From: Xylaria sp. FL1777
Lineage: Eukaryota > Ascomycota > Sordariomycetes > Xylariales > Xylariaceae
Assembly: GCA_022578965.1 (NCBI GenBank)
Contig: MU400651.1
Location: forward strand, 1 to 64,000
Direction of reading: 5' to 3'
Length of the DNA stretch: 64,000 bases
The translations under genes and the position numbers were made by a program. The number at the start of each line of letters is the position of its first letter. Position 1 is the stretch's first letter. The notes below the pieces were generated by a model that saw only the letters and a program-made list of their open reading frames with translations, was not told the DNA's origin and did not search any database. Shown piece by piece: positions 13,779 to 27,708 of the stretch.

Positions 13779-16700
13779 ATTTTTTCCTTAAAAAAAATCT
13801 TGTTTTAAGATTTGAACTTTTAGTTTGTTGCTTTTTAGTAAAAAAAGGAATTACTTTAAGTATTTACTTTTTTGCTACTATACTATAAGCCTTTAATTTA
13901 TAAGTACGCTTAAGATATTTTTATAATAGCTTATAAAGTTTGTACGTTAATATAGCTTATTATTGCACTTATATTAGCATTACGTTTTTTTAAGCGTTGC
14001 AATAATACTATATCTTTTTTTAGCGTGTTATTATTTAGGTGCGCTTTTTTAAACCTATTTTTTTTTGCTGCTTTTAGCTAGTTTTTTAGTTTTTTTAGTA
14101 GTTTTGCTAAGTTAAGGTTATTTTTATAAAAAAATAATAATAATTTAAGCGAATTTTTAAAGTTGCTTACTAAATACTATTAATTATTAAATTTTTAGCT
14201 TTTTTAGTTTACTTACTATTGCAATGTTTTTTTGTAGTATAAGCAAAAAGTATAAATATGCTTTATTTTTTATTTAGGTTTTTTTTTATTTAGTACTATA
14301 ATTTTCTTATTAAGTTGTTTTGCTTTTTGTTTTAGCAAAAGGTTATTAAAATATTTCCTTAAACAATTAATATAATAAAAGTTAGTTAACTTTTAATTAA
14401 AAAGTACCTTAAGGCAAAAAGTTATAAAATTTGTTTTTTTAGCTATTTTAAAGTATTATTAAGTTAATAAGTAGTTTAGCTTATTTAATAAGCAGTTTAT
14501 AGCTTAAAATTATTATTTCTTTATAATAAATACTTTATTTTTTATGCTAAAGTTAGGTTTTTTTTTATAGCAGTTCTTTTTTTGAATTATTTTGTTTTAT
14601 GTTTGTTTTAATATTATTTTAGCTATATTTACGTATTTTTTTATAGTTTTTGCTATTTTTTAGGCTTGTTTTTAATTTAGCTGTTTTTTTGCAAAAAAGT
14701 TAGTTATTTTTATAGTATAGCTTATTTAATTATAATAAGTAAGCATTAAAAAACTAAATAAAACTTTATAAAGCTAAAGTTTTATAAGTTTATAAAAAAG
14801 CAATATAGCTACAAAATTTATTACTAAAAGCGCTTTTGCTTAATTATTTTAATAGTAATTATAGTAAAGTTATAGTTTTTAGTTTAAATATTTAATAATT
14901 ATTTTAGCTTAGCTTGCTAACTTATAATGTTTTGCTAAAAATAGCTTTTATTTAATTCTTAATATTTTAGCTAGCTTATTTATAAAAAATAAAATGAACT
15001 AAAGGCCTTTATTAAAATCTACTTTTTTAAGAAGTTTGTAAATTTTAAAAGGTTTCTTGTAGTATAAACAAGCTACTTTTTTTGTAATAACTGTTTTATT
15101 ATATAGCATAAACCAAGATGCTTTGCTTAGTTTATTAATTACTATAAATATAAACTTTCTTTTACCTTTATTAGTAGCTATTTTTTTAAAATTTATAACT
15201 ATATATTAAAAAAGTTATAAAAGAATTAAAATAAGTTGCAGTAGCTTTAGCATTTTATCTTGTAGTACTTTTACTAAACAGCATTTTATATAGTTAGCTA
15301 TATAAGTATTATAATTACTTAATATTTTAAGCTATTAGTATTGCAATACTACTAGCTTTTAAGTTTTGTTTTTTTTTAAGTGCATAATAGTTATTCTTTT
15401 ATATACTTTCTTTAAGATTTTAATAAGTAATTAATTTACTTTAAGTATTACTAATTTCTTTTTATATATAACTAGCTTTTTATAAAGGTTTTAGTTATTA
15501 TTTTGTTTTAATTTAGCTTTAGCGTAATAAATCTTTAACTTAGAAAAGTTATAGTTTTACTAAAGTATTTTATTAACTAAAAGAATAGTTAAAAATAGTG
15601 CGTTAATATTTATGTTGTTTATATTAAAGCAATATAGCTTATTTATAAAGGCTATATTTTTCTTTGTTTTATTTACAAGTTTAAACATTTGTATTATTTT
15701 ATAATAATTTATTTTAGCTTTTTAAATGTAAACGTTTTTTTGTTTTTAAGATAAAGCGTTTGCTATTATATTTTTTGATTTAAGTTAATAAGTTATTTTA
15801 AAGTAGTACTAAGCTAATAAGTCTGCTTAGTTTGTTTAGCAGTTGTTTAGCCTTTGTTTTATGCTAAAATATTTTAATGCTTTATAGTTTATAATAATTA
15901 AAAAAAGATCTTTTTTTTGGTTTTTTATTAGCTTTAGTTTTTAGAACTATAGTTTTTTTATTATAGCTAGTATTTTTTTGTTATAAATTAAGTAGTTTAA
16001 TTTAGCATTATGTAAAGTTTTTAAATAAAAAGTAATTAAGTGCTAGTTTTTATTTTTTTTTTTAAAAAAAAAACATTTAGCTGCTATATTATTAAAAGCG
16101 TTTGTTTTTATATAAGTTTTTTAGTTATAGTATTAATAAGCTAACATAAAAGCGTTAATAAGTTAAAACTTTAACTTATTAAATGCTTTTTAATAAGCTT
16201 TATTTTATTTAAATAATACTTTTTTATGTGTTAAATAAAATAGTAGTTTTATAATATAACTAAACTTAGAAATAAATCGTTTATAAAAATTATAAAAACC
16301 TAAAAATAATTAAACAGCTTTAAAAGCTATTAGTTTAGCTTAATTATAAATTATAGCAATTTTTTTTAAGTTTACTTTAATGTTATTACATTTTATAATA
16401 AAGCTTAAATACTTAGTTTTTATAACGTAAAATTTATATTTCTTTAAGTTAGCTTAAAGTTTAACTGCTTTTAGTTATTTAAGAACTTTTTTAATATATT
16501 TATAGTGCTTTTTTAAAGTTTTAAAGTAAATTAGTACATTATTTATATAAGCGCTATAAAAGTTATTAAAATATTTCTTTAGTATACTATTAATATAGCG
16601 TTAAAATATAGCTAGCTTATTTAAAAGCTTAAAAAGCAACATTTTATATTTATATAAGCTATATTAAGTTTTAAAAGTAATAAAATCTTTATAATTAAAG

Positions 16701-17577
16701 TGCATTTATATGTAGTAAAAAGCTTATTAAATATTTATTTTAGTAAAATATTTTGCTTTTAAAATATATAAAAGCGTTTTATTAATTAATAGCAAAAGGT
16801 ATTTATTTTTTTTTAATAATGCGTTTACTTTTTAATAATTTATATAAAACTTTAGTTCTTTATTTGCTTTAAGTGCAAAAAAAACAAAAAACGCGTATAA
16901 AGCGTTCTTAAGTATAATAAACCTTTTATAAAGGTTTTTAACGATGTATTTATAAAACGCTTTAAGTTTTTTTAGTAATATGCAATAAAGCAAGCTATTA
17001 ATTAAGTTAAACGTACTTTTGCTTAATACAAAATTTATGCGATAGTTTATTAAGTAGTTTAAAAATAATTTATTTAAGTTTACTTTGCTAAAGGTTTTAA
17101 GTAATTTGCGGTATTTTTTAAGTACTATTTTTTATGCTTTATGCTTTAAGTTCTTTTTTTTCTTTTTAAAAAAAAGGTTATTTTTTGCCTTTTTTTTAAT
17201 TGCTGCGTTAATTTTATATAAATTAATTATGCAAGCTTTAGCTTTTTTCCTTTTGTATGCTTTTAAAAAAGAAGCAACGCTAAGCGTAGTAATATTAGCA
17301 ATAAGTTAATGCTTGTACTAATTAAAGGCGTTTTTTTATAACTAGTATAGTTTTTAAGCGTTATATTGCTACTTTGTTTTTTTTAGTAGAAGTGTTAGTA
17401 AAGGTGCAAAGTTTGTTTAAGCTTACGCAAATTAACGGTTTATTTTCTGTATGTTTTTTTGCAAGGGGTCCCCTGTAAAAGTGCAACGAACTGCTTTTTT
17501 CGTAATTAATAGATTTGCTTAATAGAGCTGTTTTTTTTGTAAAGTTAATGCAAATTGCATGATTTTTTTACTTTTGT

Positions 17578-17720
17578 TAAAAGAAGCTAATAATAAAGTA
17601 AAAACTAAGTGCTTTTTTGTCTTAAAAAAAGCTAGTAATAGCATAATAGCTAAATGCCTTTTTGATTTAAAAAAAGCTAGTACTAGCAGCGCTAAAAAAG
17701 GTACCTTTATATATTTAAGG
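17578..17720 (-). repeat. Approximately 51-bp tandem repeat inside element C
   Basis: Three degenerate copies of a roughly 51-bp unit, each with AAGCTA...GTGCTTTTTT/ATGCCTTTTT...TTAAAAA features. On the minus strand they read in one frame as repeats of a 17-18-residue L-L-L-A-F-F-K-x-K-x-H-L type. The unit length is a multiple of three, so the array was probably part of the element's polyprotein (Gag or linker) before decay. Confidence 0.5.
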
Positions 17721-20183
17721 TGCTTAGCTATAAGCAACTCTTTATTTTCTTTTTTTTTTTTATCTTTTTTTAGTAGTAAGTTTAACAAAAAAATATAATA
17801 TTTCCTTTGTAAGTTAAATAGTATATTATAAGCTTTATAAAAAAGTTAGCTAATTAATAGTTTGTGTTTTATATTAATTTTTATTAGTAGAACGTTTTTA
17901 AACGTTTTGCTTTATAAATTAAAGTTTATTACTAAAGCTTTTTTAATATTTTAAAGAAATTAAGCATTATAGCTTAAAACAATTTTTTCTGCAAACTTGT
18001 TTATTATAGTAGCGTTTAGTTTAAAAAAAATACAAAGCGCTTAACTTACGTTTACAAAAAGATATTTGTTTGCTTTTATGTTAGCAAAAGCTTTTATAAT
18101 AATTATATGTTTATTTTTGCTTAAAGTGCAAGTTATAATAAACAGACTTTTATTTAAATATAAGGTTAAAAAGTTATTTAGTTTTATATTATTAATGTTT
18201 AGCTTAAGCAGCAGGTCTTTTAAAAAAAAGTATATATTTTTTAAAGTTAAACTTTTTTTGAATTTTTTTTATTTTTTACTGTTTTAGTTCTTGTTTTTTT
18301 TTTTTTGATTATATTAAGCAAATAGCACTACTAAGCAAGCTTTCTTTTTTTTTTTAGTAGTTTTAAGCTTGTTTGCTAAAGAATAATCTTTTGTTTAATG
18401 TTTTTTTTTGTAGCAAATAAAGTATTGCCTTTTTTTTATTAATTGCTTTATTTCTTTAAAACTAGGGCGTAAGTATATTTTTTTTAAAGTTAAAAACTTT
18501 AAGTTGCTATTACTTCTAAAGTAGCTACTTAACAAAGTAAAGCTAGTTATAAAAAAACAGTTATTATAAAAGTTAATATTTTTAATAGTTAAGTTAATAT
18601 TTTTATACTTTTTTATTTTAGCGTTTGTTTTAATTATGTTGTAAGCTAATTGTTTATAATATAAAACGAAAGTTTTAAAGTTATAATTGTTATTTAAAAA
18701 GCAATTAATTATTTAGTTCTTAAAACAAGCAACTATAATTTTTTTATAGAACTTTTTTTTTTATAAAAGCTTTATAATATAACGCTTGCTAATTAAGCAA
18801 ACAAAGGAGTTCTTAAAAGTTTAAAATTTAATTAATAACTTAAGTTTTAAGTTTTTAAATTTAGCGCAAAACTTTTGCTTTTTATTTAAGTTAACATATT
18901 ATTACACAAAATAACTTATAAGGTTTACAAAAGTTGCAATATATTTAAGGTATAATTTACTTAAATAAAGTTAAAGATTTTTTATAACTGTTTTATTTAA
19001 ATAGAACTTAATATTAGCTATTATAGCAGCATTATTAATAAACTAGTTTTAGTTAGTTTTTAATTAGTTAAATTAAATATAGTACTAAACTTTAAAATTT
19101 ACTTTGTTTTAAAATAAGTTATTATAAAATATAATAACTTTAATTTTTGCGGACTTTTTACGTTTGTTTTTTATATTAATTAAATAAGTAAATAATAAAG
19201 TATTATAGTTTTAAAAAGTAATGTTTGCAATTAACTAGTTTAACTTGCTAAGCTTAGCTTTTTTTTTTTTGAGCTTTTGTTGCAAAGATTTTAACTAAGT
19301 ACTTATAGTTTTTAAACGTTTTTTTTTTTTTGCATAAATTTTTTCTGCATGTTGTATAGTTAAACTAAAATTATTATTAATTATATAAACCTAGTAATGC
19401 AAGTTATAAATAACTATATTTTAAGCTTTTATAATAAAGAACCTAAAGTACATTTTATAAAAAAAAGCTTTATAATTAGTTTTGTAAGCTTAATTAAAAG
19501 CTTTTTAGTTTATTAAGCCCTTAAATCTTAAGTAAGCTGCTTTTTTAATATTTATAGCAGGCTTAAAATTAAAAGCAAACATGTTTTTATAAATATTAAT
19601 AAACTATAGCTTTTATATTATATTATGCATGTTTTTTTAAAAAGTAGCTATAATAGCATTAAAGCAAGAATTTTTAAACTTAATAAAATTAATAGCTTTT
19701 TAGAAGTTTTTATAAGCAGTTTGTTTAGATTTTTTAGGCTTTTTGCTTTTATTATTGCTATGTTTAGCAGTATATAATACAGCTAGTTTTTTTAAAAGCA
19801 AAGCTACAAATAAGCAGCAATACATTTTAAATTCTAGCATTTTATTACGTTAAAAATAAAGTGCTATTAAGTTAATTATATTAAACTTAATACTTTAGTT
19901 CTAAAGTTCTATAAAAGCTCTTAAAAACTCCTTTAAAAGTTTACTTATGTTAAGTAAGTTTATATTAAAGTTATTATTACAAGCTATTAATAGCAAGTAT
20001 AAGTTTTATTTTATTAAAAATAATTAGCACTTTAGCATTAATTAATAAATGAAAACAAGCTTAACACGTTTAGTTTATTAGTTTAAGTAAAATATAAAGT
20101 TAAATAAATAACCATTTAACTTAGTTAATTAATTAATTAAGTAAAATATAAAGCTTTTTTAGCTATAAAGTTAATTTTATAAT

Positions 20184-20459
20184 TGTTACGATTAGCTTTT
20201 TTTTTAGAGTTAATGCTTTCATTTAAGGAACCATTTGTATATTAATTATAAAATAAAGAAAGAAAGAAATATTGTATATACAAATTGTGTGCGCAGAGAT
20301 TAATGTATGCACGGTAGGTGGGTTATGTGGCCAACGGTTGCTTGGGCGACCGGTGGGTCAATGGTCAGTTGGCAAGTCAGTTGGCAAGTCTGGCCGACCA
20401 CCTATAGGGCAGTGGCCGTCAATTGGGGAGTCTGGCCAGCTGACCAGCTAGCCGTGACT
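20184..20459 (-). repeat. Element C LTR, right copy (5' LTR), largely unmutated 3' part
   Basis: The direct-repeat partner of 13,503-13,778. The part from about 20,270 to 20,459 has near-normal G+C (runs such as GTGGCCAACGG), an isolated GC-richer patch in the AT-rich block. The open frame at 20,307-20,498 is simply this LTR read through and not a gene. It approximates the ancestral LTR sequence. Confidence 0.85.
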
Positions 20460-20476
20460 TTGCATAACTTGCTGCT

Positions 20477-20995
20477 TGTTATAAAATGGGCTAATTAGGC
20501 CGGTTAAAAGGCCATATATAAAGAAAGCATACGCAAAAAAAGTCTCATTCGTTGAAAAAATATGTATTTAAACTACTATAAGGGTTTAATGCATAAACTT
20601 AATAAACTTAAGCGTTAAGTTTATTAAGCTTTAAACTTAATAAATTTAAGCGTTAAGTTTATTAAGCTTTAAACTTAAAATAATATTACGTTAAGTTTAT
20701 TAAAAAAAGCAACGTTTATAAATTATTACTACTGTTTTTTTTGTTTATATAATTATGTACTTTTTATATTTAGTTATTTATTTAGTTTTAAGCTTTTTAG
20801 CTATTAATTTTCTTTTATAACTACTAAGTATTAATATATTTATTACTTTTAATTTTTTAAAACTTTATTAATGCATAATAATAAAAATACTTTAAAAACT
20901 TCTTTAATAAATTATTACTAAAAATTTTATTATTATTTATAAATTAAAACCCTAAAAGCAAACCTATTATATTAATATATAATAGGTTTATTACA
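20477..20995 (+). repeat. Element A 5' LTR (519 bp)
   Basis: Starts TGTTATAAAATGGGC and ends GGTTTATTACA. It carries two copies of a roughly 37-40-bp subrepeat containing AAGCGTTAAGTTTATTAAGC where the 3' LTR has one, which explains the 40-bp length difference. Confidence 0.8.
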
Positions 20996-22326
20996 CTTTA
21001 ATAGCTTTTTAATTAATAAAACTTAGTATATAAAAGCAAATATTAATATAAAAAAGTTAAATAATAGTTAAACTTTTAAAAGTATACTTAAAAAATATTT
21101 AAAAAACTAAAATATTAACTAGTATTAAGTAAATAAAATTTTACTTAATAACTAATAAAAATAAATTTAAGTTATATTACTAAAAATAAAAAGTTAAAAA
21201 TTAAGTTTAAAAATTTTAAAAACTTTTAAAATTAATAATATATTAAAACAATAAACTTTAGCATTTTTATTAGCTATTTTTATTAAAGAAAAAGCAGTAA
21301 TAAAAAAAAAAAGTTAAGCAGTAATAATAAAAAAAAGCTAATATTAATACTAGTATTATAAAGCAAACTAGTTGCTTTAATTTAAAAATAGCTTAAATAT
21401 TAAGTATTATAACTTTTAAACTAGCATAAATATTAATTATTATAATTAAAGCAATAATAATAATTATTATTATAATAATAAGCTAAAGCTTTAAATAAAT
21501 AATTATATTATAATTAACTTTTATATTATTATTAGTAAACTTAATGTTTATTTTTATTACTGCTATATTTAAAGTAATAATTTAAAATAAAAAATTTAAC
21601 TTTTTATTACTACTATTATTTTTATTATTAAAATCTTTTATAATATTAAAAATACTAAACATTAAAAGTTTTAAACTTACTGCTTTAAAACTTTATAATA
21701 AATCTATAAATATAAAAGCTTTTTTAATTTATACTAAACTTTATTTAAAATAGTACTTTATTACTATTATAAAAAAAAATTAAAAAATAATAACTATTTT
21801 ATAATTTTTATTAAAAAAAGTATTAAAATAGTTTTAACTTATTTTAAAGAACTTTTTAAAAGCTAATAAGTTAATTAATTTTAAGCTAAAAATAAAAAAA
21901 AATTTTAAAAATTATATTAAGTTTAAAAATTAAATAAAAGCATTATTTAAAAATACTTAAAAAGTAAAACATATTAAAAAAACATTTTATTACTTAAAAC
22001 AAACAAAAGTAGCAATAAACTATACTATAAAGTTTAAACAATTAATAATAATTTTAAAATTATTTAAGCTTATATTATTTTATTTATTTTATAATAAACT
22101 TAAAACTTAAGTTTAAAATAAACTATATAAAATAAATAAACTAGCAAAAATTAATATATATATTAATATAGCTATTATAATTAATTCATAATTATTTAAC
22201 TAGTATTTTAAAACTAAAAAAACTAAAAAAAACAAAAAAAAGAATACTTAAGAAAATACTAAATAAAAATCTAAACAAATTAATAAAGTTTAAAAATAAT
22301 AACCTTAAAACATGTTTAAAGTTAAA

Positions 22327-22368
22327 TGTTATAACTGCAGAAAAAAAAAACACTTTTAAAAATAATGC
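22327..22368 (+). other. Relic CCHC zinc knuckle of element A Gag
   Basis: Codons TGT-x2-TGC-x4-CAC-x4-TGC give the exact retroelement CCHC spacing, although two TAA codons interrupt the last spacer. The inverted copy in element B (near 41,740-41,790, minus strand) has the same box with C-to-Y and H-to-N changes. This fixes the orientation of both elements. Confidence 0.7.
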
Positions 22369-25300
22369 TAATTTAAAAAAAAGAATAAAAAAAAAAGCTA
22401 TAAAAAAGAAAAAATTTTTTAACTTAAAAAAAAAGTACAAATTATAAAAGTTTAAAACAACAAAAAATAACAAAATAATTTAAAAAATACGTTTTTAAAG
22501 CAAAAGTATAAAGTTATTATTTTAAGTTAAAATAAAAATATTATATTAAATAAATTTAAATGCTTTATTTATATAAATTAAAATAAATAAGCATATAAAT
22601 ATTATTTAAAAGCTTTATAGTTATTAAAATAAATTGCAAAAAAATATATTTATTATATAAACAATTAAAGTTATTTAATATATAATTTAAAAAAATAATT
22701 TAATTAAAAATAGCAAACAATATAAAGTAATAAATTAATATAATTAGCAAACTTATAAAACTATAAAAACTTTAAACTATTAAAGCTAAAAATATAACTT
22801 ATAAAAAATTATGTTTAAAAAAATAAAACTATAATTATAAATAATATAGTTATTAAATTAATTATAAACTATTAAAACATTTAGTTATTAAATAAACTTA
22901 AAAAAACAAAACTTATAAAACTTTAAAACAAAAACAAATAAAACTAAAAGCTATAAAAAATATTATAAAAAAAAAACTAATAAAAATAAACAAAGTATTT
23001 TTATAGCTTAAATTGCTTTAAATATAATAAAACAAAAAAACATTAATAGTTAACACAAAAATTAATATGTTTTAAAAACTAAAACTAGTAATTTAATTAA
23101 TTGCTAAAAGTTATTATTATAACAAAACTATAATAAAAAACAATAATAATACTTTATGCTTAAAAAATCTAAAATATATTAAAGTATTATAAACTTATTA
23201 TATAATATATTATTACTATTAATATTTATTTAATAAACTAAAAAATAATTAGTTTTTTAAACAAATTGCAAAAATAGAAATAAAAAACCTTTATAAAAAA
23301 AAAAAGTTAGTTATAACTTTAGTTTATTATAAAAATCCACAAAAATTTACAACATTTGAAAAAAACAGTAATTATATTTATAATATTGTTTTAAAAAAAT
23401 ATAAAAACAATTATTATAAATATTATTAGCTAATTAAAGCATAATTATACTAAAAAATAATTATTAAAAGCAAAAAAGTTTAAAAACTATAATTTAAAGC
23501 TTAATTAAAAACAAAAATAAAATAAAACATAATAATATTTAAAATATTAAATAAAATAAGCATTTAAACATTTTATAAAAAAAAATTAACAAAAAATAAA
23601 ATAAGCACTTACTAAAAAAGCAGCAAATAGCTAAAAAAACTAAAGCTTTATAAAAAGTTTAATATAATAATTAAAAAAATTAATTTAAAGTTAAACTTAT
23701 ATATTAAAAAAGAAATATAATACTTTAATTAATTTAAAAGCATAAGCTAATATAATTTTACTTAAAGTAGCAAAATAAAATAAAATTTTTTAAAAATATA
23801 AGCAAAAGTTTTAAAAAATTAAAAGATTTAATAAAAGCATTTTTAGTTATAATAATAGTTATATACTTAAAAAAACTAAACTTTTTAATATATTTATATA
23901 AAAACATAAAAAACAAATTATATTAAATATTATTAATATATTTAATTATAATATTATTTTAAAAATACTATAGTTAAAAATTAATAACTTTTTAATTTAA
24001 TAAAAAGCAAAAACTATTAATTAAAAAAGTAAAAAACAAAGCAAAAAAATTAGAAAAATCGCAAAAGAAATTCTAAATAATATATTAAAGATATATTATA
24101 AATTTTACAAACTATTTAAAAAAAAAAAAAAAAAGAACTTTTTAAATATAGCTTATAAAATTACTAGATTTTTATTAAAAAAAAATGTTAACTAAAGCTT
24201 TATTAAGTATACTATATAAGCTTAAATAAAACAAATGCTTTATAAAAATATATTTAGAAAAATTTAACAAAAGAATTTTTAAAAAAGTTTTAATTATTTG
24301 CTAAATACTTTATAATGCTAGTATTTAAAATAAAAAATAAAAAACAATTAATTAATAAAAAAAAAAAACTAGTATAATAAGTAATAATTAATTATTAACT
24401 ATTAAACATAATTATTATTATAAATAAATACTTTTTTACTTTATTAATAACTATAAAAAAAAACATTAGCTAAGCAAAATAATTTATAGTAATTAATATT
24501 TTAAATAAATATTATGCTATTAAAATAGCTATAAAAAAAAAGTAGAAAATAGTTATATAAACAATATATAAACTATATAAATACATAGTTATACTACAAA
24601 AATTATAAAATATATTAGCTAGCTTTTAACATATAATAATAATAATTTTATAAAAGTTTTTAAATAAATTTATGTTTATTTATTTAAATAATATTTTAAT
24701 TTATTTTAAAACATTAAAAAAACACAAAAAACATATAATTTAAGTGCTAAAAATACTTAAACAAACAAAATTACAACTTAATACAAAAAAGTATATATAG
24801 CATATATAAAAAATTAACTTTTTAAGATTTATAATTATTTTAAAACAAATATAAATTTAATAGTTAAAAATTAACATAATATAAAACTAGAAAATATTTA
24901 ACTTAACTATTATTATAAATATATAATAAACATTAAAATTTTTAAACTATTTTTAAATGTTAATTTAAAACTTTAAAAAAATAGCATTTTATTTTATAAA
25001 GTATACAAAAAAAAAATATAAAAAAAAGTTCTTTTTAATTTTAAAAAAAGCTTAAAAAGCTTTTAAAAAACTAAAACTAAAAGTTATTTTTAACCTTATA
25101 GTTAAATTATTTAATTTATAAAAAAAAAAAGCTAAAAATAAATGCTTTAAATAGTATAATTATAAAAGTTTTAAAATAACTAAAAAACAACAAAAAATAG
25201 CATTTAATAGCTTATTATTTTAAAGCATTATAAAACGTAGCATTATAATACTTTATATATAATAAAAAACTATTTGCAATTATTATAACACTTAAAAAAT

Positions 25301-27708
25301 AAAAACTGTTTTTTATAAAAATTATAAAGCTAATTAAAATTTATTTAAATTATTAAAACTTAATAAAATTTATAACTACGTAAAAAATTACTAAACAACA
25401 TAAAAATTAAATAGTTTTTTTTTTAAATTTAACTTTAAAATATGCTATATTAAAAAAAAAAAAACATTTAAGCAAATATATTAAGCTAACAAAATTAAAA
25501 AAGATTTAAAGTTTTAAAAAAAAACATTTAAATGCTATATTTTTAAAAAAATAAAAGCTTAAAAGTTAAAATTATATTTAAGAACTTTATAAATATATAG
25601 CTATAATAAACTTATAACTTAAAAAAATTAGCAAAACTATAAAAATATAAAAAATTAAAAAAAAATAAGCTAATATATAAACATAAAGTTTACTTACTAG
25701 AATTTTTATAAAATAAGTTTATTAAAAAGATTTATAAACATTTATTATATAAACACTAAAAAGCAATAAAAATAGTTAAATAACTATAAAAAAAATACAA
25801 TTTTTTAAAACTATAAAACATAGTTAAATTTATTATAAAAAAGTGCAATATTTATAATAAAGCTAAAATAGCTTAATATAAGCTTTATAAATTATTATAA
25901 CTTATATAAATATTTAAACAAGTATAATATATTATTGCTTAAAATTTTATTATAATATTACTTTTATTAACTAATTTAGTTATAAAAGTATAATATAATA
26001 AAATATAAATTATTATTAATAAATTTATTAAGTATATTTATTTTTTATTGTTTAAAAAAAATATAACAGCTAAACAATTTATATATGCTTTTATATATTA
26101 ATATTTAAATAAGCATAAACTACTAAAAAGAATTATTTTAAACTAAAATAAATTATTTACTTTTAAGTTTAAAACTAATTTTTTTAAACTTATTAATATT
26201 AAACTAAAGTTTTTAACTGCTTATTATTTATAAATAAATAAACAAACAAAAAAACTAAACTAAATACTAAAACAATATTTATAAAGTTATATTAATTATT
26301 AATAAAATAATTAAGTAAAACTATTATTAATAAAATAATTAAGTAAAACTATTATTAATAGTATAAATTTTATATAATATATTAATAAACAAAAATATAA
26401 ACATATTTTTACATAAAGCTATTTATAAATAGCAAGCAATTATTAAAAAACAAAAAAAAACATTAATAAAAGCACTTATTATTTTAACTATAGTACTTTA
26501 AACAAAAACTATTATAACAAAAATTAAAACGTTATAAACTAAACTATAATTATGCTTTTAATTTTTATAATAACAAATGTTAATATATTATAACAAAAAA
26601 CAAACTAAAAAACTAACTTTTAAAAAAAAAAACAAAGTTTATTTACTATAATAAAAATAAAATATAAACATTAATATTTCTTAAATTAAAATAAAACATT
26701 TAAGCAATAAATTAAAATTTAAAAAACTTAGCGTTTTTAGAATTAAAAAAGTTATTTTACTTATTAACTATAAACTATTATTACTAAAAAACATATAAAT
26801 TTACTTTATTTTTTATATTTCTTTATTAAAACTAATATTTATTAAAATACTTATTAAAATATAACTAAAAATAAAAATAAATTAAAATATTTATAAAGTT
26901 AAAAATATATTAGATTTTTATTAAAACAATAATAATATTAAATATTTTATTAAATAAAAAAAAAACTTATATATTAATAATACTTAAAAACTTAAAAAAC
27001 ATTTAAAAACTGCTAAAATAATTATAAACTAGTTTTACTGTTAATACTTTAATTAACTAAAGCTAAAAAAAAAAATTAACTTTAAATAAAACATTTAATA
27101 TGTTTTAATTAAACTTTAGAAAAATAACTAGTAATAGCTATGCTGCTTTAATACGTTATTTTTGTTTTTTAGCTATATAACGCTTTTTTGCTTTAACTTG
27201 CTTAAGCTTTTTTAAACTACTTAAACTATAAGCTATAGTAGCAGCTATTTTTTTTTGCTATAATTTTTTTTATTGCTTAAAATAGCAAATTTTTATATTT
27301 ATTTTTTTATGCTTTTTTATTAGCAAATTTAATTTATTTTTTAGCTTTTTGTGCTAAAAAATAAGCTGCTATATTTGCTTTAAAAATAAACTTTTAGCGT
27401 TATAATTTGCTTGTTTAGCTATAATATATTTAATACATTAATTAAAGTTAAATTTTAATATTAAACATTTTATACTATAACAATTGTAATAAAAACATAA
27501 AGCTATTTTAATTAATTTTAGTTTAATAAAAAAAAGCAAAGCAAAGTTTTGTTAAGCTTTTTATTTAAAACGTAACAAATAAAGTTTTTTAAAAACTTTA
27601 TTAAACATAATAAGCACAAAAAACAAAAAACAAAAAAGAAAAAAAGAAAACTTACAAAAAAAAAAATATAGAATTATTAAAACAACAATTATAAAAAAAA
27701 AAAAATAA

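Larger units (their letters stand above)
13503..20459 (-). mobile_element. Element C: RIP-decayed Ty3/Gypsy LTR retrotransposon
   Basis: It is bounded by direct 276-bp repeats at 13,503-13,778 and 20,184-20,459, both starting TGTTA. The flanking 5-mers CTGCA (13,498-13,502) and TTGCA (20,460-20,464) match if one C-to-T change is allowed, a plausible target duplication. Minus-strand reading shows decayed pol in the Gypsy order. Reverse transcriptase has its catalytic YxDD box as Y-I-N-N at 16,538-16,549, followed by a recognisable L-I-Y-x-K-T-L stretch. RNase H follows around 15,880-16,060, with a Y-N-K-K...L-A-I block (ancestral YDKE type) and N-Y-K-A-L-x-Y-F (ancestral DHKALEYF type). The D-to-N, E-to-K and H-to-Y changes are all G:C to A:T. 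Gag should lie towards 17,500-20,100 but is not readable. No intact ORF remains, so the element is dead. Confidence 0.85.

Noticed and set aside
20307..20498. 63-codon W/V-rich frame as a gene
   Set aside because: It lies within the less mutated 3' part of element C's right LTR and runs into element A's LTR.
22192..22473. Frames 22,192-22,473 (-) and 41,662-41,910 (+) as a conserved protein pair
   Set aside because: They resemble each other only because both are the antisense of the same decayed gag region in inverted elements A and B.
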